Positions 18,707 through 27,883 of a stretch of DNA of 64,000 nt are shown in pieces. Made by a program: the position numbers and the translations under genes. The DNA is from JAACFF01 sp963701435 (GTDB taxonomy: Bacteria; Chloroflexota; Anaerolineae; Promineifilales; Promineifilaceae), in assembly GCA_963701435.1 (NCBI GenBank), contig CAVPAL010000036.1, positions 276,937-340,936 of the forward strand, in the 5' to 3' direction. The first letter of the stretch is position 1. The number at the start of each line of letters is the position of its first letter. The notes under the pieces were generated by a model. It saw only the letters and a list, made by a program, of their open reading frames with translations. It made no database searches and had not been told where the DNA came from.

Positions 18707-19694
18707 GCTTGCACCGCCTCGCCAGCCGCTTCATCTTCCATAATCTTGACGAAAATATCATCGAAGGGGGGCACAAACTCATTGATGGAATCTATGGCGA
18801 CATTATTCGCTTCACACCAATGCAGTAATTGCGGAATGGCAGTGCTGGCTTCTTCTACTAATAGTTGCATGGATTGACTACCTAGCAGTGTTGGTTGTGC
18901 TTTGACACCGAGCTGGGAGGCAATGCCGGCTAAGGTTTCGCCACTGATGTGATTTGCGGCGTGAACTTTTACAATTTCACCCCCCAGAGCCTTGCGGCGC
19001 AGTTCGTCCGGTGTTTCGACCATGAGTAACCGCCCCTGGCGCATGACGCCAACATAATCACAGTAGGCCGCTTCGCCGACGTATTGGGTAGTAACAAAGA
19101 GCGTGTGGCCTTGTTCTTTGAGCAGCCGAAAATGATCCCAGAATTTGCGCCGCAAAACAGGGTCGATGCCGGCGGTGGGTTCGTCTAAAAAGATGAGTTC
19201 TGGATTATGGATGAGTGTGGCAGCCAGACTGAGACGGCGCTGCATCCCGCCTGAGATTTTGCGTGCTTCTTTCTTTTCATGGCCGGATAGCTCGACCAGA
19301 TCGAGTAATTCGCTAAAGCGGGCTTTGCGCTGTTTATAGGGAAAGCCATATATGGAGGCGGCAAAGTTGAGGTTTTCCCAGATGGTGAGTTCCGGGTACA
19401 ACACAAAAAGCTGGGTCATGTAGCCGATGCGTTTAAGTTCTGAACGCTTAAAGCTGCCCGGTTCTTGTCCGAATACTTTGACCATGCCCTCGCTGGGTTC
19501 ATAATTGCCAACCATCAGCCGCACGGTGGTGGTTTTGCCACAGCCGCTGGGACCAATGAAGCCGATGATCGCGCCTTTGGGCACGTCGAGCGTGATGTCG
19601 GCAACGGCCGTTGCGTCGCCAAACCGTTTGCTTACGCCGGTAAATGCACCAATGTTTCTGCACCTTTACCGGCAATATCTATGTTGGATGTCAA
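18703..19694 (-). CDS. ABC transporter ATP-binding protein (frameshift near its start)
   Basis: The ATPase of the exporter. Walker A is FIGPSGCGKTTTVRL, the signature is KISGGMQRRLSLA, and Walker B with D-loop is LIFLDEPTAGIDP. A C-terminal extension of about 70 residues is of the DrrA type. The longest frame starts at a GTG (19584) just before Walker A and lacks the first strands. Upstream, the expected sequence FTGVSKRFGDATAVADITL is present in the same frame, without a start. The preceding part (TSNIDIAGKGAETLVH, from a TTG at 19694 with GGAG) is in another frame. Adding one T to CATTTACC near 19643 would join them as VHFTGV, so the natural start is probably 19694. Confidence 0.85.
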
Positions 19695-19740
19695 GTTACT
19701 CCAATTGAAAATATTTGTTTCTCCATAAATGTGAACTACC

Positions 19741-20209
19741 TCAATGTTTCAGTTTCCTCGGTCTATCTTCAGATACCAGGAACGGTAGGTAAGCAACAAG
19801 AGATAGCAGGCCAAAGGTGGCAAATATGGAAGTTAATGCCCGGAATTGATCTAGGTAAAACGTGAGCAGGTTTAGCGCCGTGATGATAACAACGAGCCGC
19901 AAAAATAGCCATATCCATGGCCAGCTTCTTCTCGCCTTGCCTCAGCCGAATCAGGCAAATCCATAGAGCAAGCCCAACCATCACTTGCAAAAACAGGCGT
20001 CACCACCAGCCAGACTGGGATTTTGTGAGGCTCAAAGTTTCGGCTTCGGCAAAAGTGATTCCCACAAGGCAGCGGTTCCGAAACTGGCTGCCACAACCAC
20101 AGAACCGAGCAATAGCAATACCGCAACTAGCGCGGTAAAGCTCGCAGACTGCCGTAAAAATTATGATGAGGCGACGATGGTTTTTGCGACCTATTTGTTC
20201 TCCTAACAC
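19741..20209 (-). pseudogene. Small multi-helix membrane protein, several frameshifts
   Basis: The pieces read on the minus strand in successive frames as FTALVAVLLLLGSVVVAASF, then KIPVWLVVTPVF, LQVMVGLALWICLIRLRQGE, VVIITALNLLTFYLDQFRAL and ATFGLLSLVAYLPFLV, ending at a TGA at 19741-19743. Together they make a plausible protein of about 150 residues with four helices, directly upstream of the ABC pair and probably part of the same operon. At least four indels interrupt it. I recognise no family. It may be a decayed gene or a region of poor sequence quality. Confidence 0.5.
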
Positions 20210-20290
20210 CCGCAGCTGCTTTTTTGAACCGTGCCCACCAGCCTGGTTTGTAGGGTATTAAAGGGATTGACTCGTGCTGTAAGTAGGTGG

Positions 20291-20851
20291 TTAGTTGGTC
20301 GGCGAGTTGTGCAATGTGCGTTCCGGGGCGGAACGGCCGTTTGCCAATTTAGCCAGCAAGCGCTCTCGTTCGCGTGGATCCAAATCATTGTCCAGCACTT
20401 CACGCAGTCCCAGGAGAACCTGATACATACTGGCACGGGGGTTAGATTGGCGTGTACGGCGCAACAACAAAAACATTAAAACCATAAGCAAAAACAGCGA
20501 ATAAATGAGCGGGGCGGCTGGTGGGAAGAAGTAATCGTTCTTTTGGGTAATGAATTTGCCCACTTCATCAATAAAAAGACCCACGCCAATGCCGCTGAGT
20601 ACCGCGCTCGCCGTAAATGCCCAGCGGTTGGCTAACAGCAGCGTGACCAACACGGCCACAAACAACAGCAGCCCGCCCCAAATGGCATGGGCGATGTGCA
20701 AAACGGAGTTGCCCACTTGCGGATAGCCGGCCAACTGCAAAAAAACGCGCGTTATGACCACCGTCAAGGCAAAGGCGGTCAAGGATATAAAAATGTAGGT
20801 TTCGGCAAACGGCCGTTTCACAGGTTTACGTGTTGTAGTTGGTTGATTCAT
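20291..20851 (-). CDS. Conserved integral membrane protein, function unknown
   Basis: A protein of 186 residues with four helices: IFISLTAFALTVVITRVFL, VLHIAHAIWGGLLLFVAVLV, FTASAVLSGIGVGLFIDEVG and LIYSLFLLMVLMFLLLRR. The loop FIDEVGKFITQKNDYFFPP is striking: acidic and aromatic, and near the membrane face. The cytoplasmic tail is charged (LREVLDNDLDPRERERLLAK). I recall similar uncharacterised proteins in Chloroflexota and other bacteria, often with a longer C-terminal region. Two ACGGCCGT copies fall at its two ends. No function can be given. Confidence 0.8.
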   Translation of the reverse strand: MNQPTTTRKPVKRPFAETYIFISLTAFALTVVITRVFLQLAGYPQVGNSVLHIAHAIWGGLLLFVAVLVTLLLANRWAFTASAVLSGIGVGLFIDEVGKFITQKNDYFFPPAAPLIYSLFLLMVLMFLLLRRTRQSNPRASMYQVLLGLREVLDNDLDPRERERLLAKLANGRSAPERTLHNSPTN

Positions 20852-20865
20852 ATACTTTGCTCAGT

Positions 20866-21549
20866 TCAAGATGAGTTGTTTTGTGTCGGAAGCTGCGGAA
20901 TTAACCAGGATAAGAATGTATCTTGACTGCGAGTTTGTAATGTAAATTCGCCTGGCCCCTTTAATTCCACGACCAATCCTTCCCCACTGAAAAGGGTGCT
21001 TTTCCAACCGCTTACCTTTTTCACATCAAAATGCATCTGTTCATCAAAGGTCACCAAATGGCCTGTATCGACCACATACCTTTGACCGGCTTCCAAAGAC
21101 ATGGGATGAATGGCGCCATAGCTGGAAACGACAAGCGTGCCATGCCCACTCAAACGCAGCATGATTAATCCTTTGCTGCCAAAAAAACCTTTGGCACCAG
21201 ACCATTTTGTCTCCACCTGGATGCCTGCAGATGAAGCCAAGTAAGAACCAGATTGCACCATGAGCGTCTCACCAGTCATTTCGATAATGGAAATATCACC
21301 GGGCAGCGGCGGTGCCAGAGCCACTGAATCACCCTGTTTATTAGCGGTATATGTGTTCATAAAGAAGCTTTCACCGCCAAACATAGAGCGTCCCAATGAT
21401 TTCATGAAGCCACCTTTGGCTTCTGTTTTCATTTCCAGATCGGGAGACATCCCGACCATGGCGCCGCCTTCAACTTGAATTTGTTCTTTAGCGTCCAATG
21501 TGACGATGGCGAATGCGAATGCTGGACGATAACGTACTTCTACTTGCAT
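20866..21549 (-). CDS. AIM24 / TIGR00266 family protein
   Basis: A protein of 227 residues with the family's repeated beta-sandwich. Landmarks are VEGGAMVGMSPDLEMKTEAK, ESFFMNTYTA, LMVQSGSYLASSAGIQVETK and GLVVELKGPGEFTLQTRS. Bacterial members are soluble or membrane-associated and of unknown biochemical role; the yeast relative is mitochondrial. It follows the AI-2E-type gene in the same direction, 39 bases after its own AAGGAGATAAAAA leader. The full length matches the family, so it should be intact. Confidence 0.9.
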   Translation of the reverse strand: MQVEVRYRPAFAFAIVTLDAKEQIQVEGGAMVGMSPDLEMKTEAKGGFMKSLGRSMFGGESFFMNTYTANKQGDSVALAPPLPGDISIIEMTGETLMVQSGSYLASSAGIQVETKWSGAKGFFGSKGLIMLRLSGHGTLVVSSYGAIHPMSLEAGQRYVVDTGHLVTFDEQMHFDVKKVSGWKSTLFSGEGLVVELKGPGEFTLQTRSQDTFLSWLIPQLPTQNNSS

Positions 21550-21588
21550 TTTTATCTCCTTATTTGATTATGTAATTTCCTAAAAAAT

Positions 21589-22689
21589 TTAATCAGATGG
21601 TTGCGGCGCATGACCGCTGATGATCAGCGACAGCCAACGTGTATCTTCATCTGAATCAAGCATTGTTTTAACGATAATCATAAACGGTACTGCCAGGATT
21701 GCGCCCAGAATGCCCAAGACCCAGGCCCAGAAAATCAGGGCAATAAACACAATTGCTGGTGAAAGATTCAGTCCCCGCCCCATGAGTTTGGGGGACAATA
21801 TGTTGTCAACAATAAAGTTGATAATCACGTAACCGGCGACAACGATCAAGGCTTTGCCGATGCCAAACTGGAGTAAAGCAAAAATGGCGGCTGGTATCAA
21901 GGCGATGAGGAAACCTATATTGGGGATGAAGTTGAATAAAAAGGAGAGGAAACCCCATAATAAAGCAAAATCCACACCTAACCCCAGCAGCAATAGAGTG
22001 TTGGCAACGGCCGTCAGCAACCCTGCCTGTGTTTTGATCCAGAAATAGGTTCTGATGCTCTGATTCATCTGATAAAAGCGCGGCAGTAAATCATGATCTT
22101 CACCCAATCCTTGGACTAATCTTGCGGGTACGGCCGTAACTTCAAACAATGCAAAAAAGACGATCAATACAATCAGACCCATGTTGGTGAATAAGCTCGC
22201 GAAGCTGGTTAAGAGTCGTCCGACAAAAGAAAATGCATTCCCAATGAGTGCCTGAAGGTTGAAACTGCCTGATAGCGGCATAGCATCGGCCAGTGTGACG
22301 CCATTTTGGGAAAGTGCCTCTAACAGCGCAATCCCTTTTTCAACCAGACCCGCTTCGTAAAAAGCAAGGTTTGTTTCAAGACGACTAAGTGAAACCATCA
22401 AAAATGCGCCCAGAGTAACAATGATTATCACAAACAAGAACAATATTAAACCAACAGCGACAAAGGCAGGCATACGCCAACTAATCAGTTGCCGATAGAG
22501 GGGCGCAGCCAACAATGTAATCACATAAGCCAACAAAATGATGTTGACGATCTCAGCGGCGGCGCGAAGACCGGCTATAATTAGCACAAAGCCGCCGCCG
22601 ATAAGCATCATGCGCGGTATGGGTGATAAGACGGGGTTAGGATTTGTTGCTTTCAGATTTGATTCAAACTTGTTTCTGTTTGTTTTCAA
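21589..22689 (-). CDS. AI-2E family transporter (second copy)
   Basis: A protein of 366 residues with the PerM/YdiK-type layout: paired N-terminal helices, an amphipathic middle region, and the C-terminal core FNFIPNIGFLIALIPAAIFA, then IINFIVDNILSPKLMGRGLN and a glycine-rich final helix (WVLGILGAILAVPFMIIV). It probably exports small solutes. It is only distantly similar to the gene at 3979-5121. Two ACGGCCGT palindromes lie inside it, unlike that copy, which suggests this one is native. It precedes the AIM24 gene on the same strand. Confidence 0.9.
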   Translation of the reverse strand: MKTNRNKFESNLKATNPNPVLSPIPRMMLIGGGFVLIIAGLRAAAEIVNIILLAYVITLLAAPLYRQLISWRMPAFVAVGLILFLFVIIIVTLGAFLMVSLSRLETNLAFYEAGLVEKGIALLEALSQNGVTLADAMPLSGSFNLQALIGNAFSFVGRLLTSFASLFTNMGLIVLIVFFALFEVTAVPARLVQGLGEDHDLLPRFYQMNQSIRTYFWIKTQAGLLTAVANTLLLLGLGVDFALLWGFLSFLFNFIPNIGFLIALIPAAIFALLQFGIGKALIVVAGYVIINFIVDNILSPKLMGRGLNLSPAIVFIALIFWAWVLGILGAILAVPFMIIVKTMLDSDEDTRWLSLIISGHAPQPSD

Positions 22690-22722
22690 TTTGGCTATTT
22701 TCTTGAGGAAACCGAGGTTTGC

Positions 22723-23646
22723 CTAACGGCCGTCTAGTTTCTGCTTCACAGTATCGACTAACCGGCGTTCCTCTTGATCGGGCAAACGACGATTATCTTG
22801 GTATCCGGGCAGTTCGATGACTTGGATTTCCTCGGCAATCGCCAACATCTTGTGGGCACGCGGCAGATAGCGGCCGGTCACCAGGAATTTCAGCACATGA
22901 TCTCCCAGGTAATGGGCGTTGCCTGCCGTATCTAGTTGATCGATGCCCGCTTTTTTGACACCGGTTTTGGCCTCTACAATGCCCACACGATTGCCACGCC
23001 GCACAATCAGGTCAATTTCAATCTGGTCGGCAACCCCTGCCGGCCGCACACCTGCCAAAATTTCATCCACATGCGGGGCCAGGGTGTGATAGATGGTCTC
23101 TTCAAACCGCCCCCCGATATCCACATGCCCCTGCGCATCTCTGGCGGCGCCACCGACCTCAAAGCCTGGTAAGTAAGCGTGCAAATAGTCGGCAATGGTG
23201 ATCAGGTTTTCTGGCAAGGAAGCGTCTTCCTGTAAAATAAGGTGCTCATTTTCAAATTTGTATAGGCGTAGATGGTAACGGCCGTAGATCAACTCAACAT
23301 CAACGATAAACGACCCCATTTCTCTGGCAAGCTTGGCCACACCAAAAGCCTCCATCTTGGTGCCATCAGAAATATCAAAAATGGTAGCTTCTCCCTCCCA
23401 CCCCAGCTTATGCAGTTTTTTATGGATGGATTTATAAACGGCAAATGGATCGTGTGGGTCATGGACTTCTGTCTGATGTATTTGCAGTTGGTTTTGCAGC
23501 ATGTTTTGTAAATGACGGCTAATGCCGTGGGTGTCCCGTGTACCCACAAACAGCACCTCATTCGGTTGCAGATAACGCAGCGGCAGCAAATTTAATATCG
23601 GTTGTGGTCCTAACAGCGTGACAAGTTTCATTATCGGTTTATTCAC
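22723..23646 (-). CDS. CARF-domain PD-(D/E)XK nuclease (Card1/Can2, DUF1887-like)
   Basis: A protein of 307 residues. The N-terminal Rossmann-like CARF domain has VLFVGTRDT (residues 31-39) and the ligand-loop motif FDISDGTKMEAF (90-101), equivalent to the N.TGGTK signature of CARF proteins. The C-terminal nuclease has FEETIYHTL (181-189), the acidic pair EID (210-212) and EAK (225-227), the PD-(D/E)XK triad. Characterised relatives are switched on by cyclic oligoadenylates from type III CRISPR systems and cut nucleic acids. No CRISPR array, cas gene or Cas10 is visible in the window. The GTG start overlaps the stop of the upstream hydrolase (GTGA), so it is translationally coupled; an ATG at residue 6 is possible. 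Confidence 0.85.
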   Translation of the reverse strand: MNKPIMKLVTLLGPQPILNLLPLRYLQPNEVLFVGTRDTHGISRHLQNMLQNQLQIHQTEVHDPHDPFAVYKSIHKKLHKLGWEGEATIFDISDGTKMEAFGVAKLAREMGSFIVDVELIYGRYHLRLYKFENEHLILQEDASLPENLITIADYLHAYLPGFEVGGAARDAQGHVDIGGRFEETIYHTLAPHVDEILAGVRPAGVADQIEIDLIVRRGNRVGIVEAKTGVKKAGIDQLDTAGNAHYLGDHVLKFLVTGRYLPRAHKMLAIAEEIQVIELPGYQDNRRLPDQEERRLVDTVKQKLDGR

Positions 23647-24683
23647 TCTGATTCAATGTTGTCGATTATCACTGGATAAACCAATGCCGGGTTGCCATCT
23701 TCACGTGTGGGCGTGATCAGATCGTGCGGCAAGCCGAGCGTATCTTCAAACTCAAACGTGCGCAGCGCTTCATCGCCTTGTGCTTTCCAGGCCGCTAGAA
23801 GCTGGTCAGTGATGCCGTTGTTCACTGATTTGTCGTGGGCGTTGTTGATGACGATGATTGAATTAACCGCAGGTTTGTCCCGCCGCGCAGCATCTTGCGT
23901 AGCGAAGCCCAGACGCAAGTATTCGGCAAGCGCATGCAGCGGATAACCTGGATAGGCATAGGAAGCTGTATTGGGATTATCTGCTTTGCTTTCCGGATCC
24001 CACCACATATTGATGTTGGGTATTTCATCAAGGAGTCGCGCCACCATGCGGTTGAGCGGTGTGGGAATAAAACCGACACCTAAAAAAGGAGCAACAGCGA
24101 TAACTCGATCAACGTTTTGAACTTCCTGAGCAACCCAGGTTGCGATTGTGCCACCCCCAGAAAGACCACCCACAACGACCCGGTCGCCCAACCCTTGCGC
24201 GATGTCGACCGAATCCCCCGCAAAGGCAGCCAATTCCTCAGACGTGGTCGGTAACAGCGCTTCTCGGGAACGGTCTATGTGGCCGTGATGGGGCAAACGC
24301 GGGATATACACGTTATAGCCATCGTCAAACATTTGCTGTCCCAGTTCACGAAACTGTTCCGGGCAGCTGGTGAAGCCGTGAAAAAAGATAATGACGTTGT
24401 CTGTTTTAGCGCCATGGGTCATCACGATACTTTCGCATACCGGATTAATTTCCCCGCTTGCGTTTTCCGCCTGCTGAATCGCTAAAACACGAACCGCAGC
24501 CTCCTGATGGCTGCCTGCTGGATTGGCAACAACATTGTTCTCGATGTTTACAGGCAAGAAATGCAGCAAGGTGAGGGTGAGCAGCAGTAGGCCAAAGATG
24601 ATTATAACGGCCGTCCACAATCGATGACGGCCGAACCAGGTCTTATGCTCCATTTGATCGACACTGTTTTCATTAGTTGACAT
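23643..24683 (-). CDS. Membrane-anchored alpha/beta hydrolase (paralogue 2)
   Basis: A 346-residue paralogue of the gene at 16060-17103, colinear along its whole length. It has an N-terminal helix (WTAVIIIFGLLLLTLTLLHF), VIIFFHGFTSCPEQFRELGQ, nucleophile elbow VVGGLSGGGTIATW, and late SIIVINNAHDKSVNN and LGLPHDLITPTRED. The enzyme domain faces outward. The ATG follows AAGGAGAATCT. Its stop overlaps the CARF nuclease start, but the pairing may be accidental because the first paralogue has no such partner. The substrate is unknown. Confidence 0.9.
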   Translation of the reverse strand: MSTNENSVDQMEHKTWFGRHRLWTAVIIIFGLLLLTLTLLHFLPVNIENNVVANPAGSHQEAAVRVLAIQQAENASGEINPVCESIVMTHGAKTDNVIIFFHGFTSCPEQFRELGQQMFDDGYNVYIPRLPHHGHIDRSREALLPTTSEELAAFAGDSVDIAQGLGDRVVVGGLSGGGTIATWVAQEVQNVDRVIAVAPFLGVGFIPTPLNRMVARLLDEIPNINMWWDPESKADNPNTASYAYPGYPLHALAEYLRLGFATQDAARRDKPAVNSIIVINNAHDKSVNNGITDQLLAAWKAQGDEALRTFEFEDTLGLPHDLITPTREDGNPALVYPVIIDNIESE

Positions 24684-24722
24684 AGATTCTCCTTAAGCTG
24701 ATGATGAACTTTCGTATTTTAT

Positions 24723-25169
24723 TTAATCGTCAGCCCTAAACACCATTCGTTGGCCATTCATGCTGAGCATTGCTCGTAAAGCGATTGACCAAGCCACACA
24801 AATGTACACGGCGACTGCATTGAAAACGCCCACGAGGGCCAAAACCAAAAACCACATCACCCCGTCAATCCACGTGGGCTGGATGCCTGGTTCTCCATTT
24901 CCATTAAAAAGAAGGGTAACCAGGGCAAACAGAAGACCGGCAACACAGCCCTCAACAAAAACACGCCCAAAGCGATATTTGCGCCGATTTGCTGCCCATT
25001 CTGCATAAACAGGTACCCGAACATAGACGGCCGTTGCCGCGATGAAACACAACAATACCAGCCATAGGAACCCAACCGGAGGCGGATGGTCTGCCCCCAG
25101 ATACAAAAAGCCAATCCAAATAGAGAAGAAAACTATCGCAATGAGACGCCTGCTTCGATCTTCAATCAT
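24723..25169 (-). CDS. Small membrane protein, family unknown
   Basis: A protein of about 148 residues with four hydrophobic helices: LIAIVFFSIWIGFLYLG, VGFLWLVLLCFIAATAVYV, FVEGCVAGLLFALVTLLF, and MWFLVLALVGVFNAVAVYI. A basic loop EWAANRRKYRFGR separates helices two and three. ATG 25169 (MIEDRSRRL) is preferred over the longer frame at 25241 because the extra residues are encoded by a hairpin repeat at 25179-25209. No homologue is recognised. It lies between the amidase and the second hydrolase on the same strand. Confidence 0.65.
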   Translation of the reverse strand: MIEDRSRRLIAIVFFSIWIGFLYLGADHPPPVGFLWLVLLCFIAATAVYVRVPVYAEWAANRRKYRFGRVFVEGCVAGLLFALVTLLFNGNGEPGIQPTWIDGVMWFLVLALVGVFNAVAVYICVAWSIALRAMLSMNGQRMVFRADD

Positions 25170-25178
25170 GAGGTGAAA

Positions 25179-25209
25179 GAAGTTCACTTCTTCGGAGAAG
25201 TTGAACTTC
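25179..25209. repeat. Hairpin between amidase and small membrane gene
   Basis: GAAGTTCACTTCT pairs with AGAAGTTGAACTTC across a TCGG loop, with one bulged base. It lies 13 bases past the amidase stop and 10 bases before the next ATG. GAAGTT-rich hairpins recur at 31535-31587, so it may belong to a dispersed palindromic family. Confidence 0.6.
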
Positions 25210-25221
25210 TCGGTAAACTGT

Positions 25222-26949
25222 TTACTCATCCATCGCGTCAATCAACGCCATCGTCGCCTCTAAATCTGGCGCGACGCGCGCATTGGCTGCTTGTTCATAG
25301 GCATAGCCTACTGCCAACAACTGCGGCTCAGACAGGAAGCCGCCCACGAAAACAACGCTTTCGGGCGTGCCATCTTCTGCGTAACCGGAAGGCACGGTTA
25401 AGGCCGGATACCCGGCCGGCGCATAGAGCTGCCCCACTTCCGAGAGGATCACGTCAACGTCGTAGTTTTCAAAGATGAGGTCCAGGGCGTTGCGGGCCAG
25501 CCCGTTGTCTTGTTGGGACAAGCGGGCAAATTCTTCGGCGGTAACGGCCGTTTCCTGCGACCCTTCCAAATACCCTTGCCCATAAGGAGCACGATTGGCA
25601 GCATCCTCATCATTAAAAGCAATAATTTCTTCCAATGAGCCAACGGGCGCATCCGCACCCAAATCAGCCAAAAACGCATTAATCGCCTTTTTGTAGCCAT
25701 ATTCCAGCCGCGTCTTTATATCCGTTCCACCCTTGGGAATTTTGGTGATCGGGAACTCCACCACCGTCACCCCCGCCGCAGACAAGATTTCACCCTGCGC
25801 CCGGATGCTCACATTTTGCTCGGCAAACAACTCACGAAAATTATTTTGTTCTTCTTCGTCAGTAATATCTAACCCGGCAAAATATTCCTCAAACGCCTGA
25901 TCATTCCAAACGGGCAGCCCCACCTTCACGTCAGCCAAACTTTCAGCGTTTAGGAACTGCGTAAAATCCGTACCTGCCAGCGTGTTGTTGCTCGTGGTAA
26001 AGTCATTTTCGTCCACGCCGGTCATGGCGCTCAACAAAACGGCCACATCCGTCACCGTGCGCCCCATCGGGCCAGGCACATCTTGCTGCGGCAGCAGGGG
26101 AATGACGTAATCTCGGCTGACCATGCCCATCGTGGGCTTCAAAGCCACCACCGAGTTAATCTCCGCTGGCTTGATGAGCGAGCCTTGCGTTTCTGTGCCC
26201 ACACTCACCGTCGTCAAATCCGCCGCCACAGAAACGGCCGAACCACTGCTGGAACCATACGTTTCAAAAGCACCATACGGATTTTGTGTCTGGCCACCGT
26301 TGGTGCTGAAGCCATTGGGCATACACGGATCCATGTAATTGGCCCATTCAGACAGATTGGCCTTGCCCAGCACAACTGCCCCGGCCTCTCGCAGTTGGCT
26401 GACGAGGAAGGCATCCCGCGCCGGATCCCAATCGAGCAGCGCCGCAGCGCCAGCGGCCGTGTGCATCTGGTCGCCCGTGGCAATATTGTCTTTGAGCAGC
26501 ACGGGAATGCCGTGCATCGCGCCGCGCACAGTGCCTGCTGCCCGTTCCTCGTCCAACGCCTGGGCAATTTCAAGCACCTCTGGATTCAGTTCCAGCACGG
26601 AGTTGAGTTTGTCTACATCGTAGCGTTGGATGCGTTCCAGATAGTACACAACCAAATCCACGGACGTGAGTTCGCCACTGTCCATAAGCGTTTGCAGTTC
26701 AGGAATTGTTTTACCGCTGACTAATGTTTCACGGGCGGCGGCCTGGTCTGACGTATAAGCATCCAGAACGGCGGCAAAGGGGGTGAAATCCCGTTCCAGT
26801 TTGCCCGTGTAGTCTGGTTCCGGGCGGGGATAAGGCAGATCGGTTAAAGCACAGCCGTTCCTATCCTCCGATGAGGAAGAATTCCCGCCACAGGCTGTCA
26901 AGGAAGCTGCGACTAAAATGATTAAAAGTAAAAATATTTTATTTTTCAT
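25222..26949 (-). CDS. Secreted lipoprotein amidase (amidase signature family)
   Basis: A protein of 575 residues. The N-terminus is a lipoprotein signal with lipobox LTAC (Cys 20), so the enzyme is anchored outside the cytoplasmic membrane. The Ser-cisSer-Lys triad is visible: Lys 153 in PVLLKDNIATGD, the cis-Ser in YGSSSGSAVS (231-240), and the nucleophile Ser 257 in GTETQGSLIKP. The length and C-terminal GYPALTVPSGY/ESVVFVGGF blocks fit amidases that hydrolyse carboxamides or peptide-like amides. ATG 26949 is chosen because the signal peptide begins there; the frame upstream overlaps the next gene. The substrate cannot be inferred. Confidence 0.9.
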   Translation of the reverse strand: MKNKIFLLLIILVAASLTACGGNSSSSEDRNGCALTDLPYPRPEPDYTGKLERDFTPFAAVLDAYTSDQAAARETLVSGKTIPELQTLMDSGELTSVDLVVYYLERIQRYDVDKLNSVLELNPEVLEIAQALDEERAAGTVRGAMHGIPVLLKDNIATGDQMHTAAGAAALLDWDPARDAFLVSQLREAGAVVLGKANLSEWANYMDPCMPNGFSTNGGQTQNPYGAFETYGSSSGSAVSVAADLTTVSVGTETQGSLIKPAEINSVVALKPTMGMVSRDYVIPLLPQQDVPGPMGRTVTDVAVLLSAMTGVDENDFTTSNNTLAGTDFTQFLNAESLADVKVGLPVWNDQAFEEYFAGLDITDEEEQNNFRELFAEQNVSIRAQGEILSAAGVTVVEFPITKIPKGGTDIKTRLEYGYKKAINAFLADLGADAPVGSLEEIIAFNDEDAANRAPYGQGYLEGSQETAVTAEEFARLSQQDNGLARNALDLIFENYDVDVILSEVGQLYAPAGYPALTVPSGYAEDGTPESVVFVGGFLSEPQLLAVGYAYEQAANARVAPDLEATMALIDAMDE

Positions 26950-26986
26950 AGATTTTCTCTCATTGGAGAACCGTATCCGTTTATGA

Positions 26987-27798
26987 TTACGCTGGTACAG
27001 TCTCTTGCGCGGGAACCCCAATGCGCCAGAAGATGACGGCAACGATGATGCCCATCACGGCCAACGCCGCGCCAAATTCAGTCGTAAAATATTCGGTGGA
27101 ACCGGTATTGACAGTTACTTTATCTAGGAAGCTCTGAATGAAGCTGTTGTGAACGGCGTGCATCAAAACGGCGGGCCAGATGCTGCCTGAGGCCAAACGC
27201 ACCCAGGCAAAAGCAAAGGACATGCCAACGATGAGCACCATAAAGCCGGTAAGGGCAAACCAGGCAGGTGCGCCGCTGCTGTAGTCGCCAGTAATAATCA
27301 AGGGCACATGCCACAGTCCCCAGATGACACCGGAATCAAAGCGGTACGGGCAAAGGTTGTCTTGCGTGCCAATTGAGGAACCAGCAGACCCCGCCACCCG
27401 ATTTCTTCGCCAACGGCCGTTACCGCCGCCGTCAGCACACCAATGGTCAACACACTCAGCAGACCGCCAACCCCGGCTCGGCTAAAATCCAACCCACCGA
27501 GGCCAGTCACCCAAACAACCCCATAGGCTATCGTGGCATAAAGCACAGGTAAGAGATAGGCAATTAGATAATATTTCGGTTTACCCAACCCCCAGCCCAT
27601 GCCCCGGATATTACGTTGGTAAATGAAGGTGGTGATCAACCCGGCTACCCCTGGCATCCACATCAGCGGGAATATGTATAACTGACCAGATCCTTCCAGT
27701 CCACCGTTTTGTTGAACTAGGTAATAAAAGGGGACGCTAAGGCCAAACACTAAGATGAGATAGGTAACAATTCGTTTGGTTGCATCATTTTTCTTCAT
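26987..27798 (-). CDS. CPBP-family intramembrane protease (one frameshift)
   Basis: A membrane metalloprotease-like or glutamic protease of the CAAX/Abi type, about 270 residues with eight helices. Motif 1 is AVGEEIGWRGLLVPQL (EExxxR, residues 131-136), motif 2 is VIWGLWHVPLII, and motif 3 is MHAVHNSFIQ. Family members process prenylated or membrane proteins or provide bacteriocin immunity. The N-terminal frame (from 27798, after GGAGACTCCT) breaks near 27345. Adding one T to ATTCC gives ATT TCC GGT and joins ALI to SGVIWGLW without loss. This is the same kind of one-T repair as in the ABC ATPase gene. The gene is probably intact in the organism. Confidence 0.85.
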
Positions 27799-27883
27799 AG
27801 GAGTCTCCATTTGTTATACTAATCGTGAGAGCAAATAACGGTAATACGTTTTGTAAACACCCACCTCAAACACATGGTTGATA

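Noticed and set aside
22723..23646. Ordinary restriction endonuclease
   Set aside because: The N-terminal CARF-type motif (SDGTK) and domain order point to the Card1/Can2 type, and no methylase is adjacent.
26083..26724. 213-residue plus-strand frame opposite the amidase
   Set aside because: The amidase frame on the minus strand has catalytic motifs; this one has none and is its shadow.
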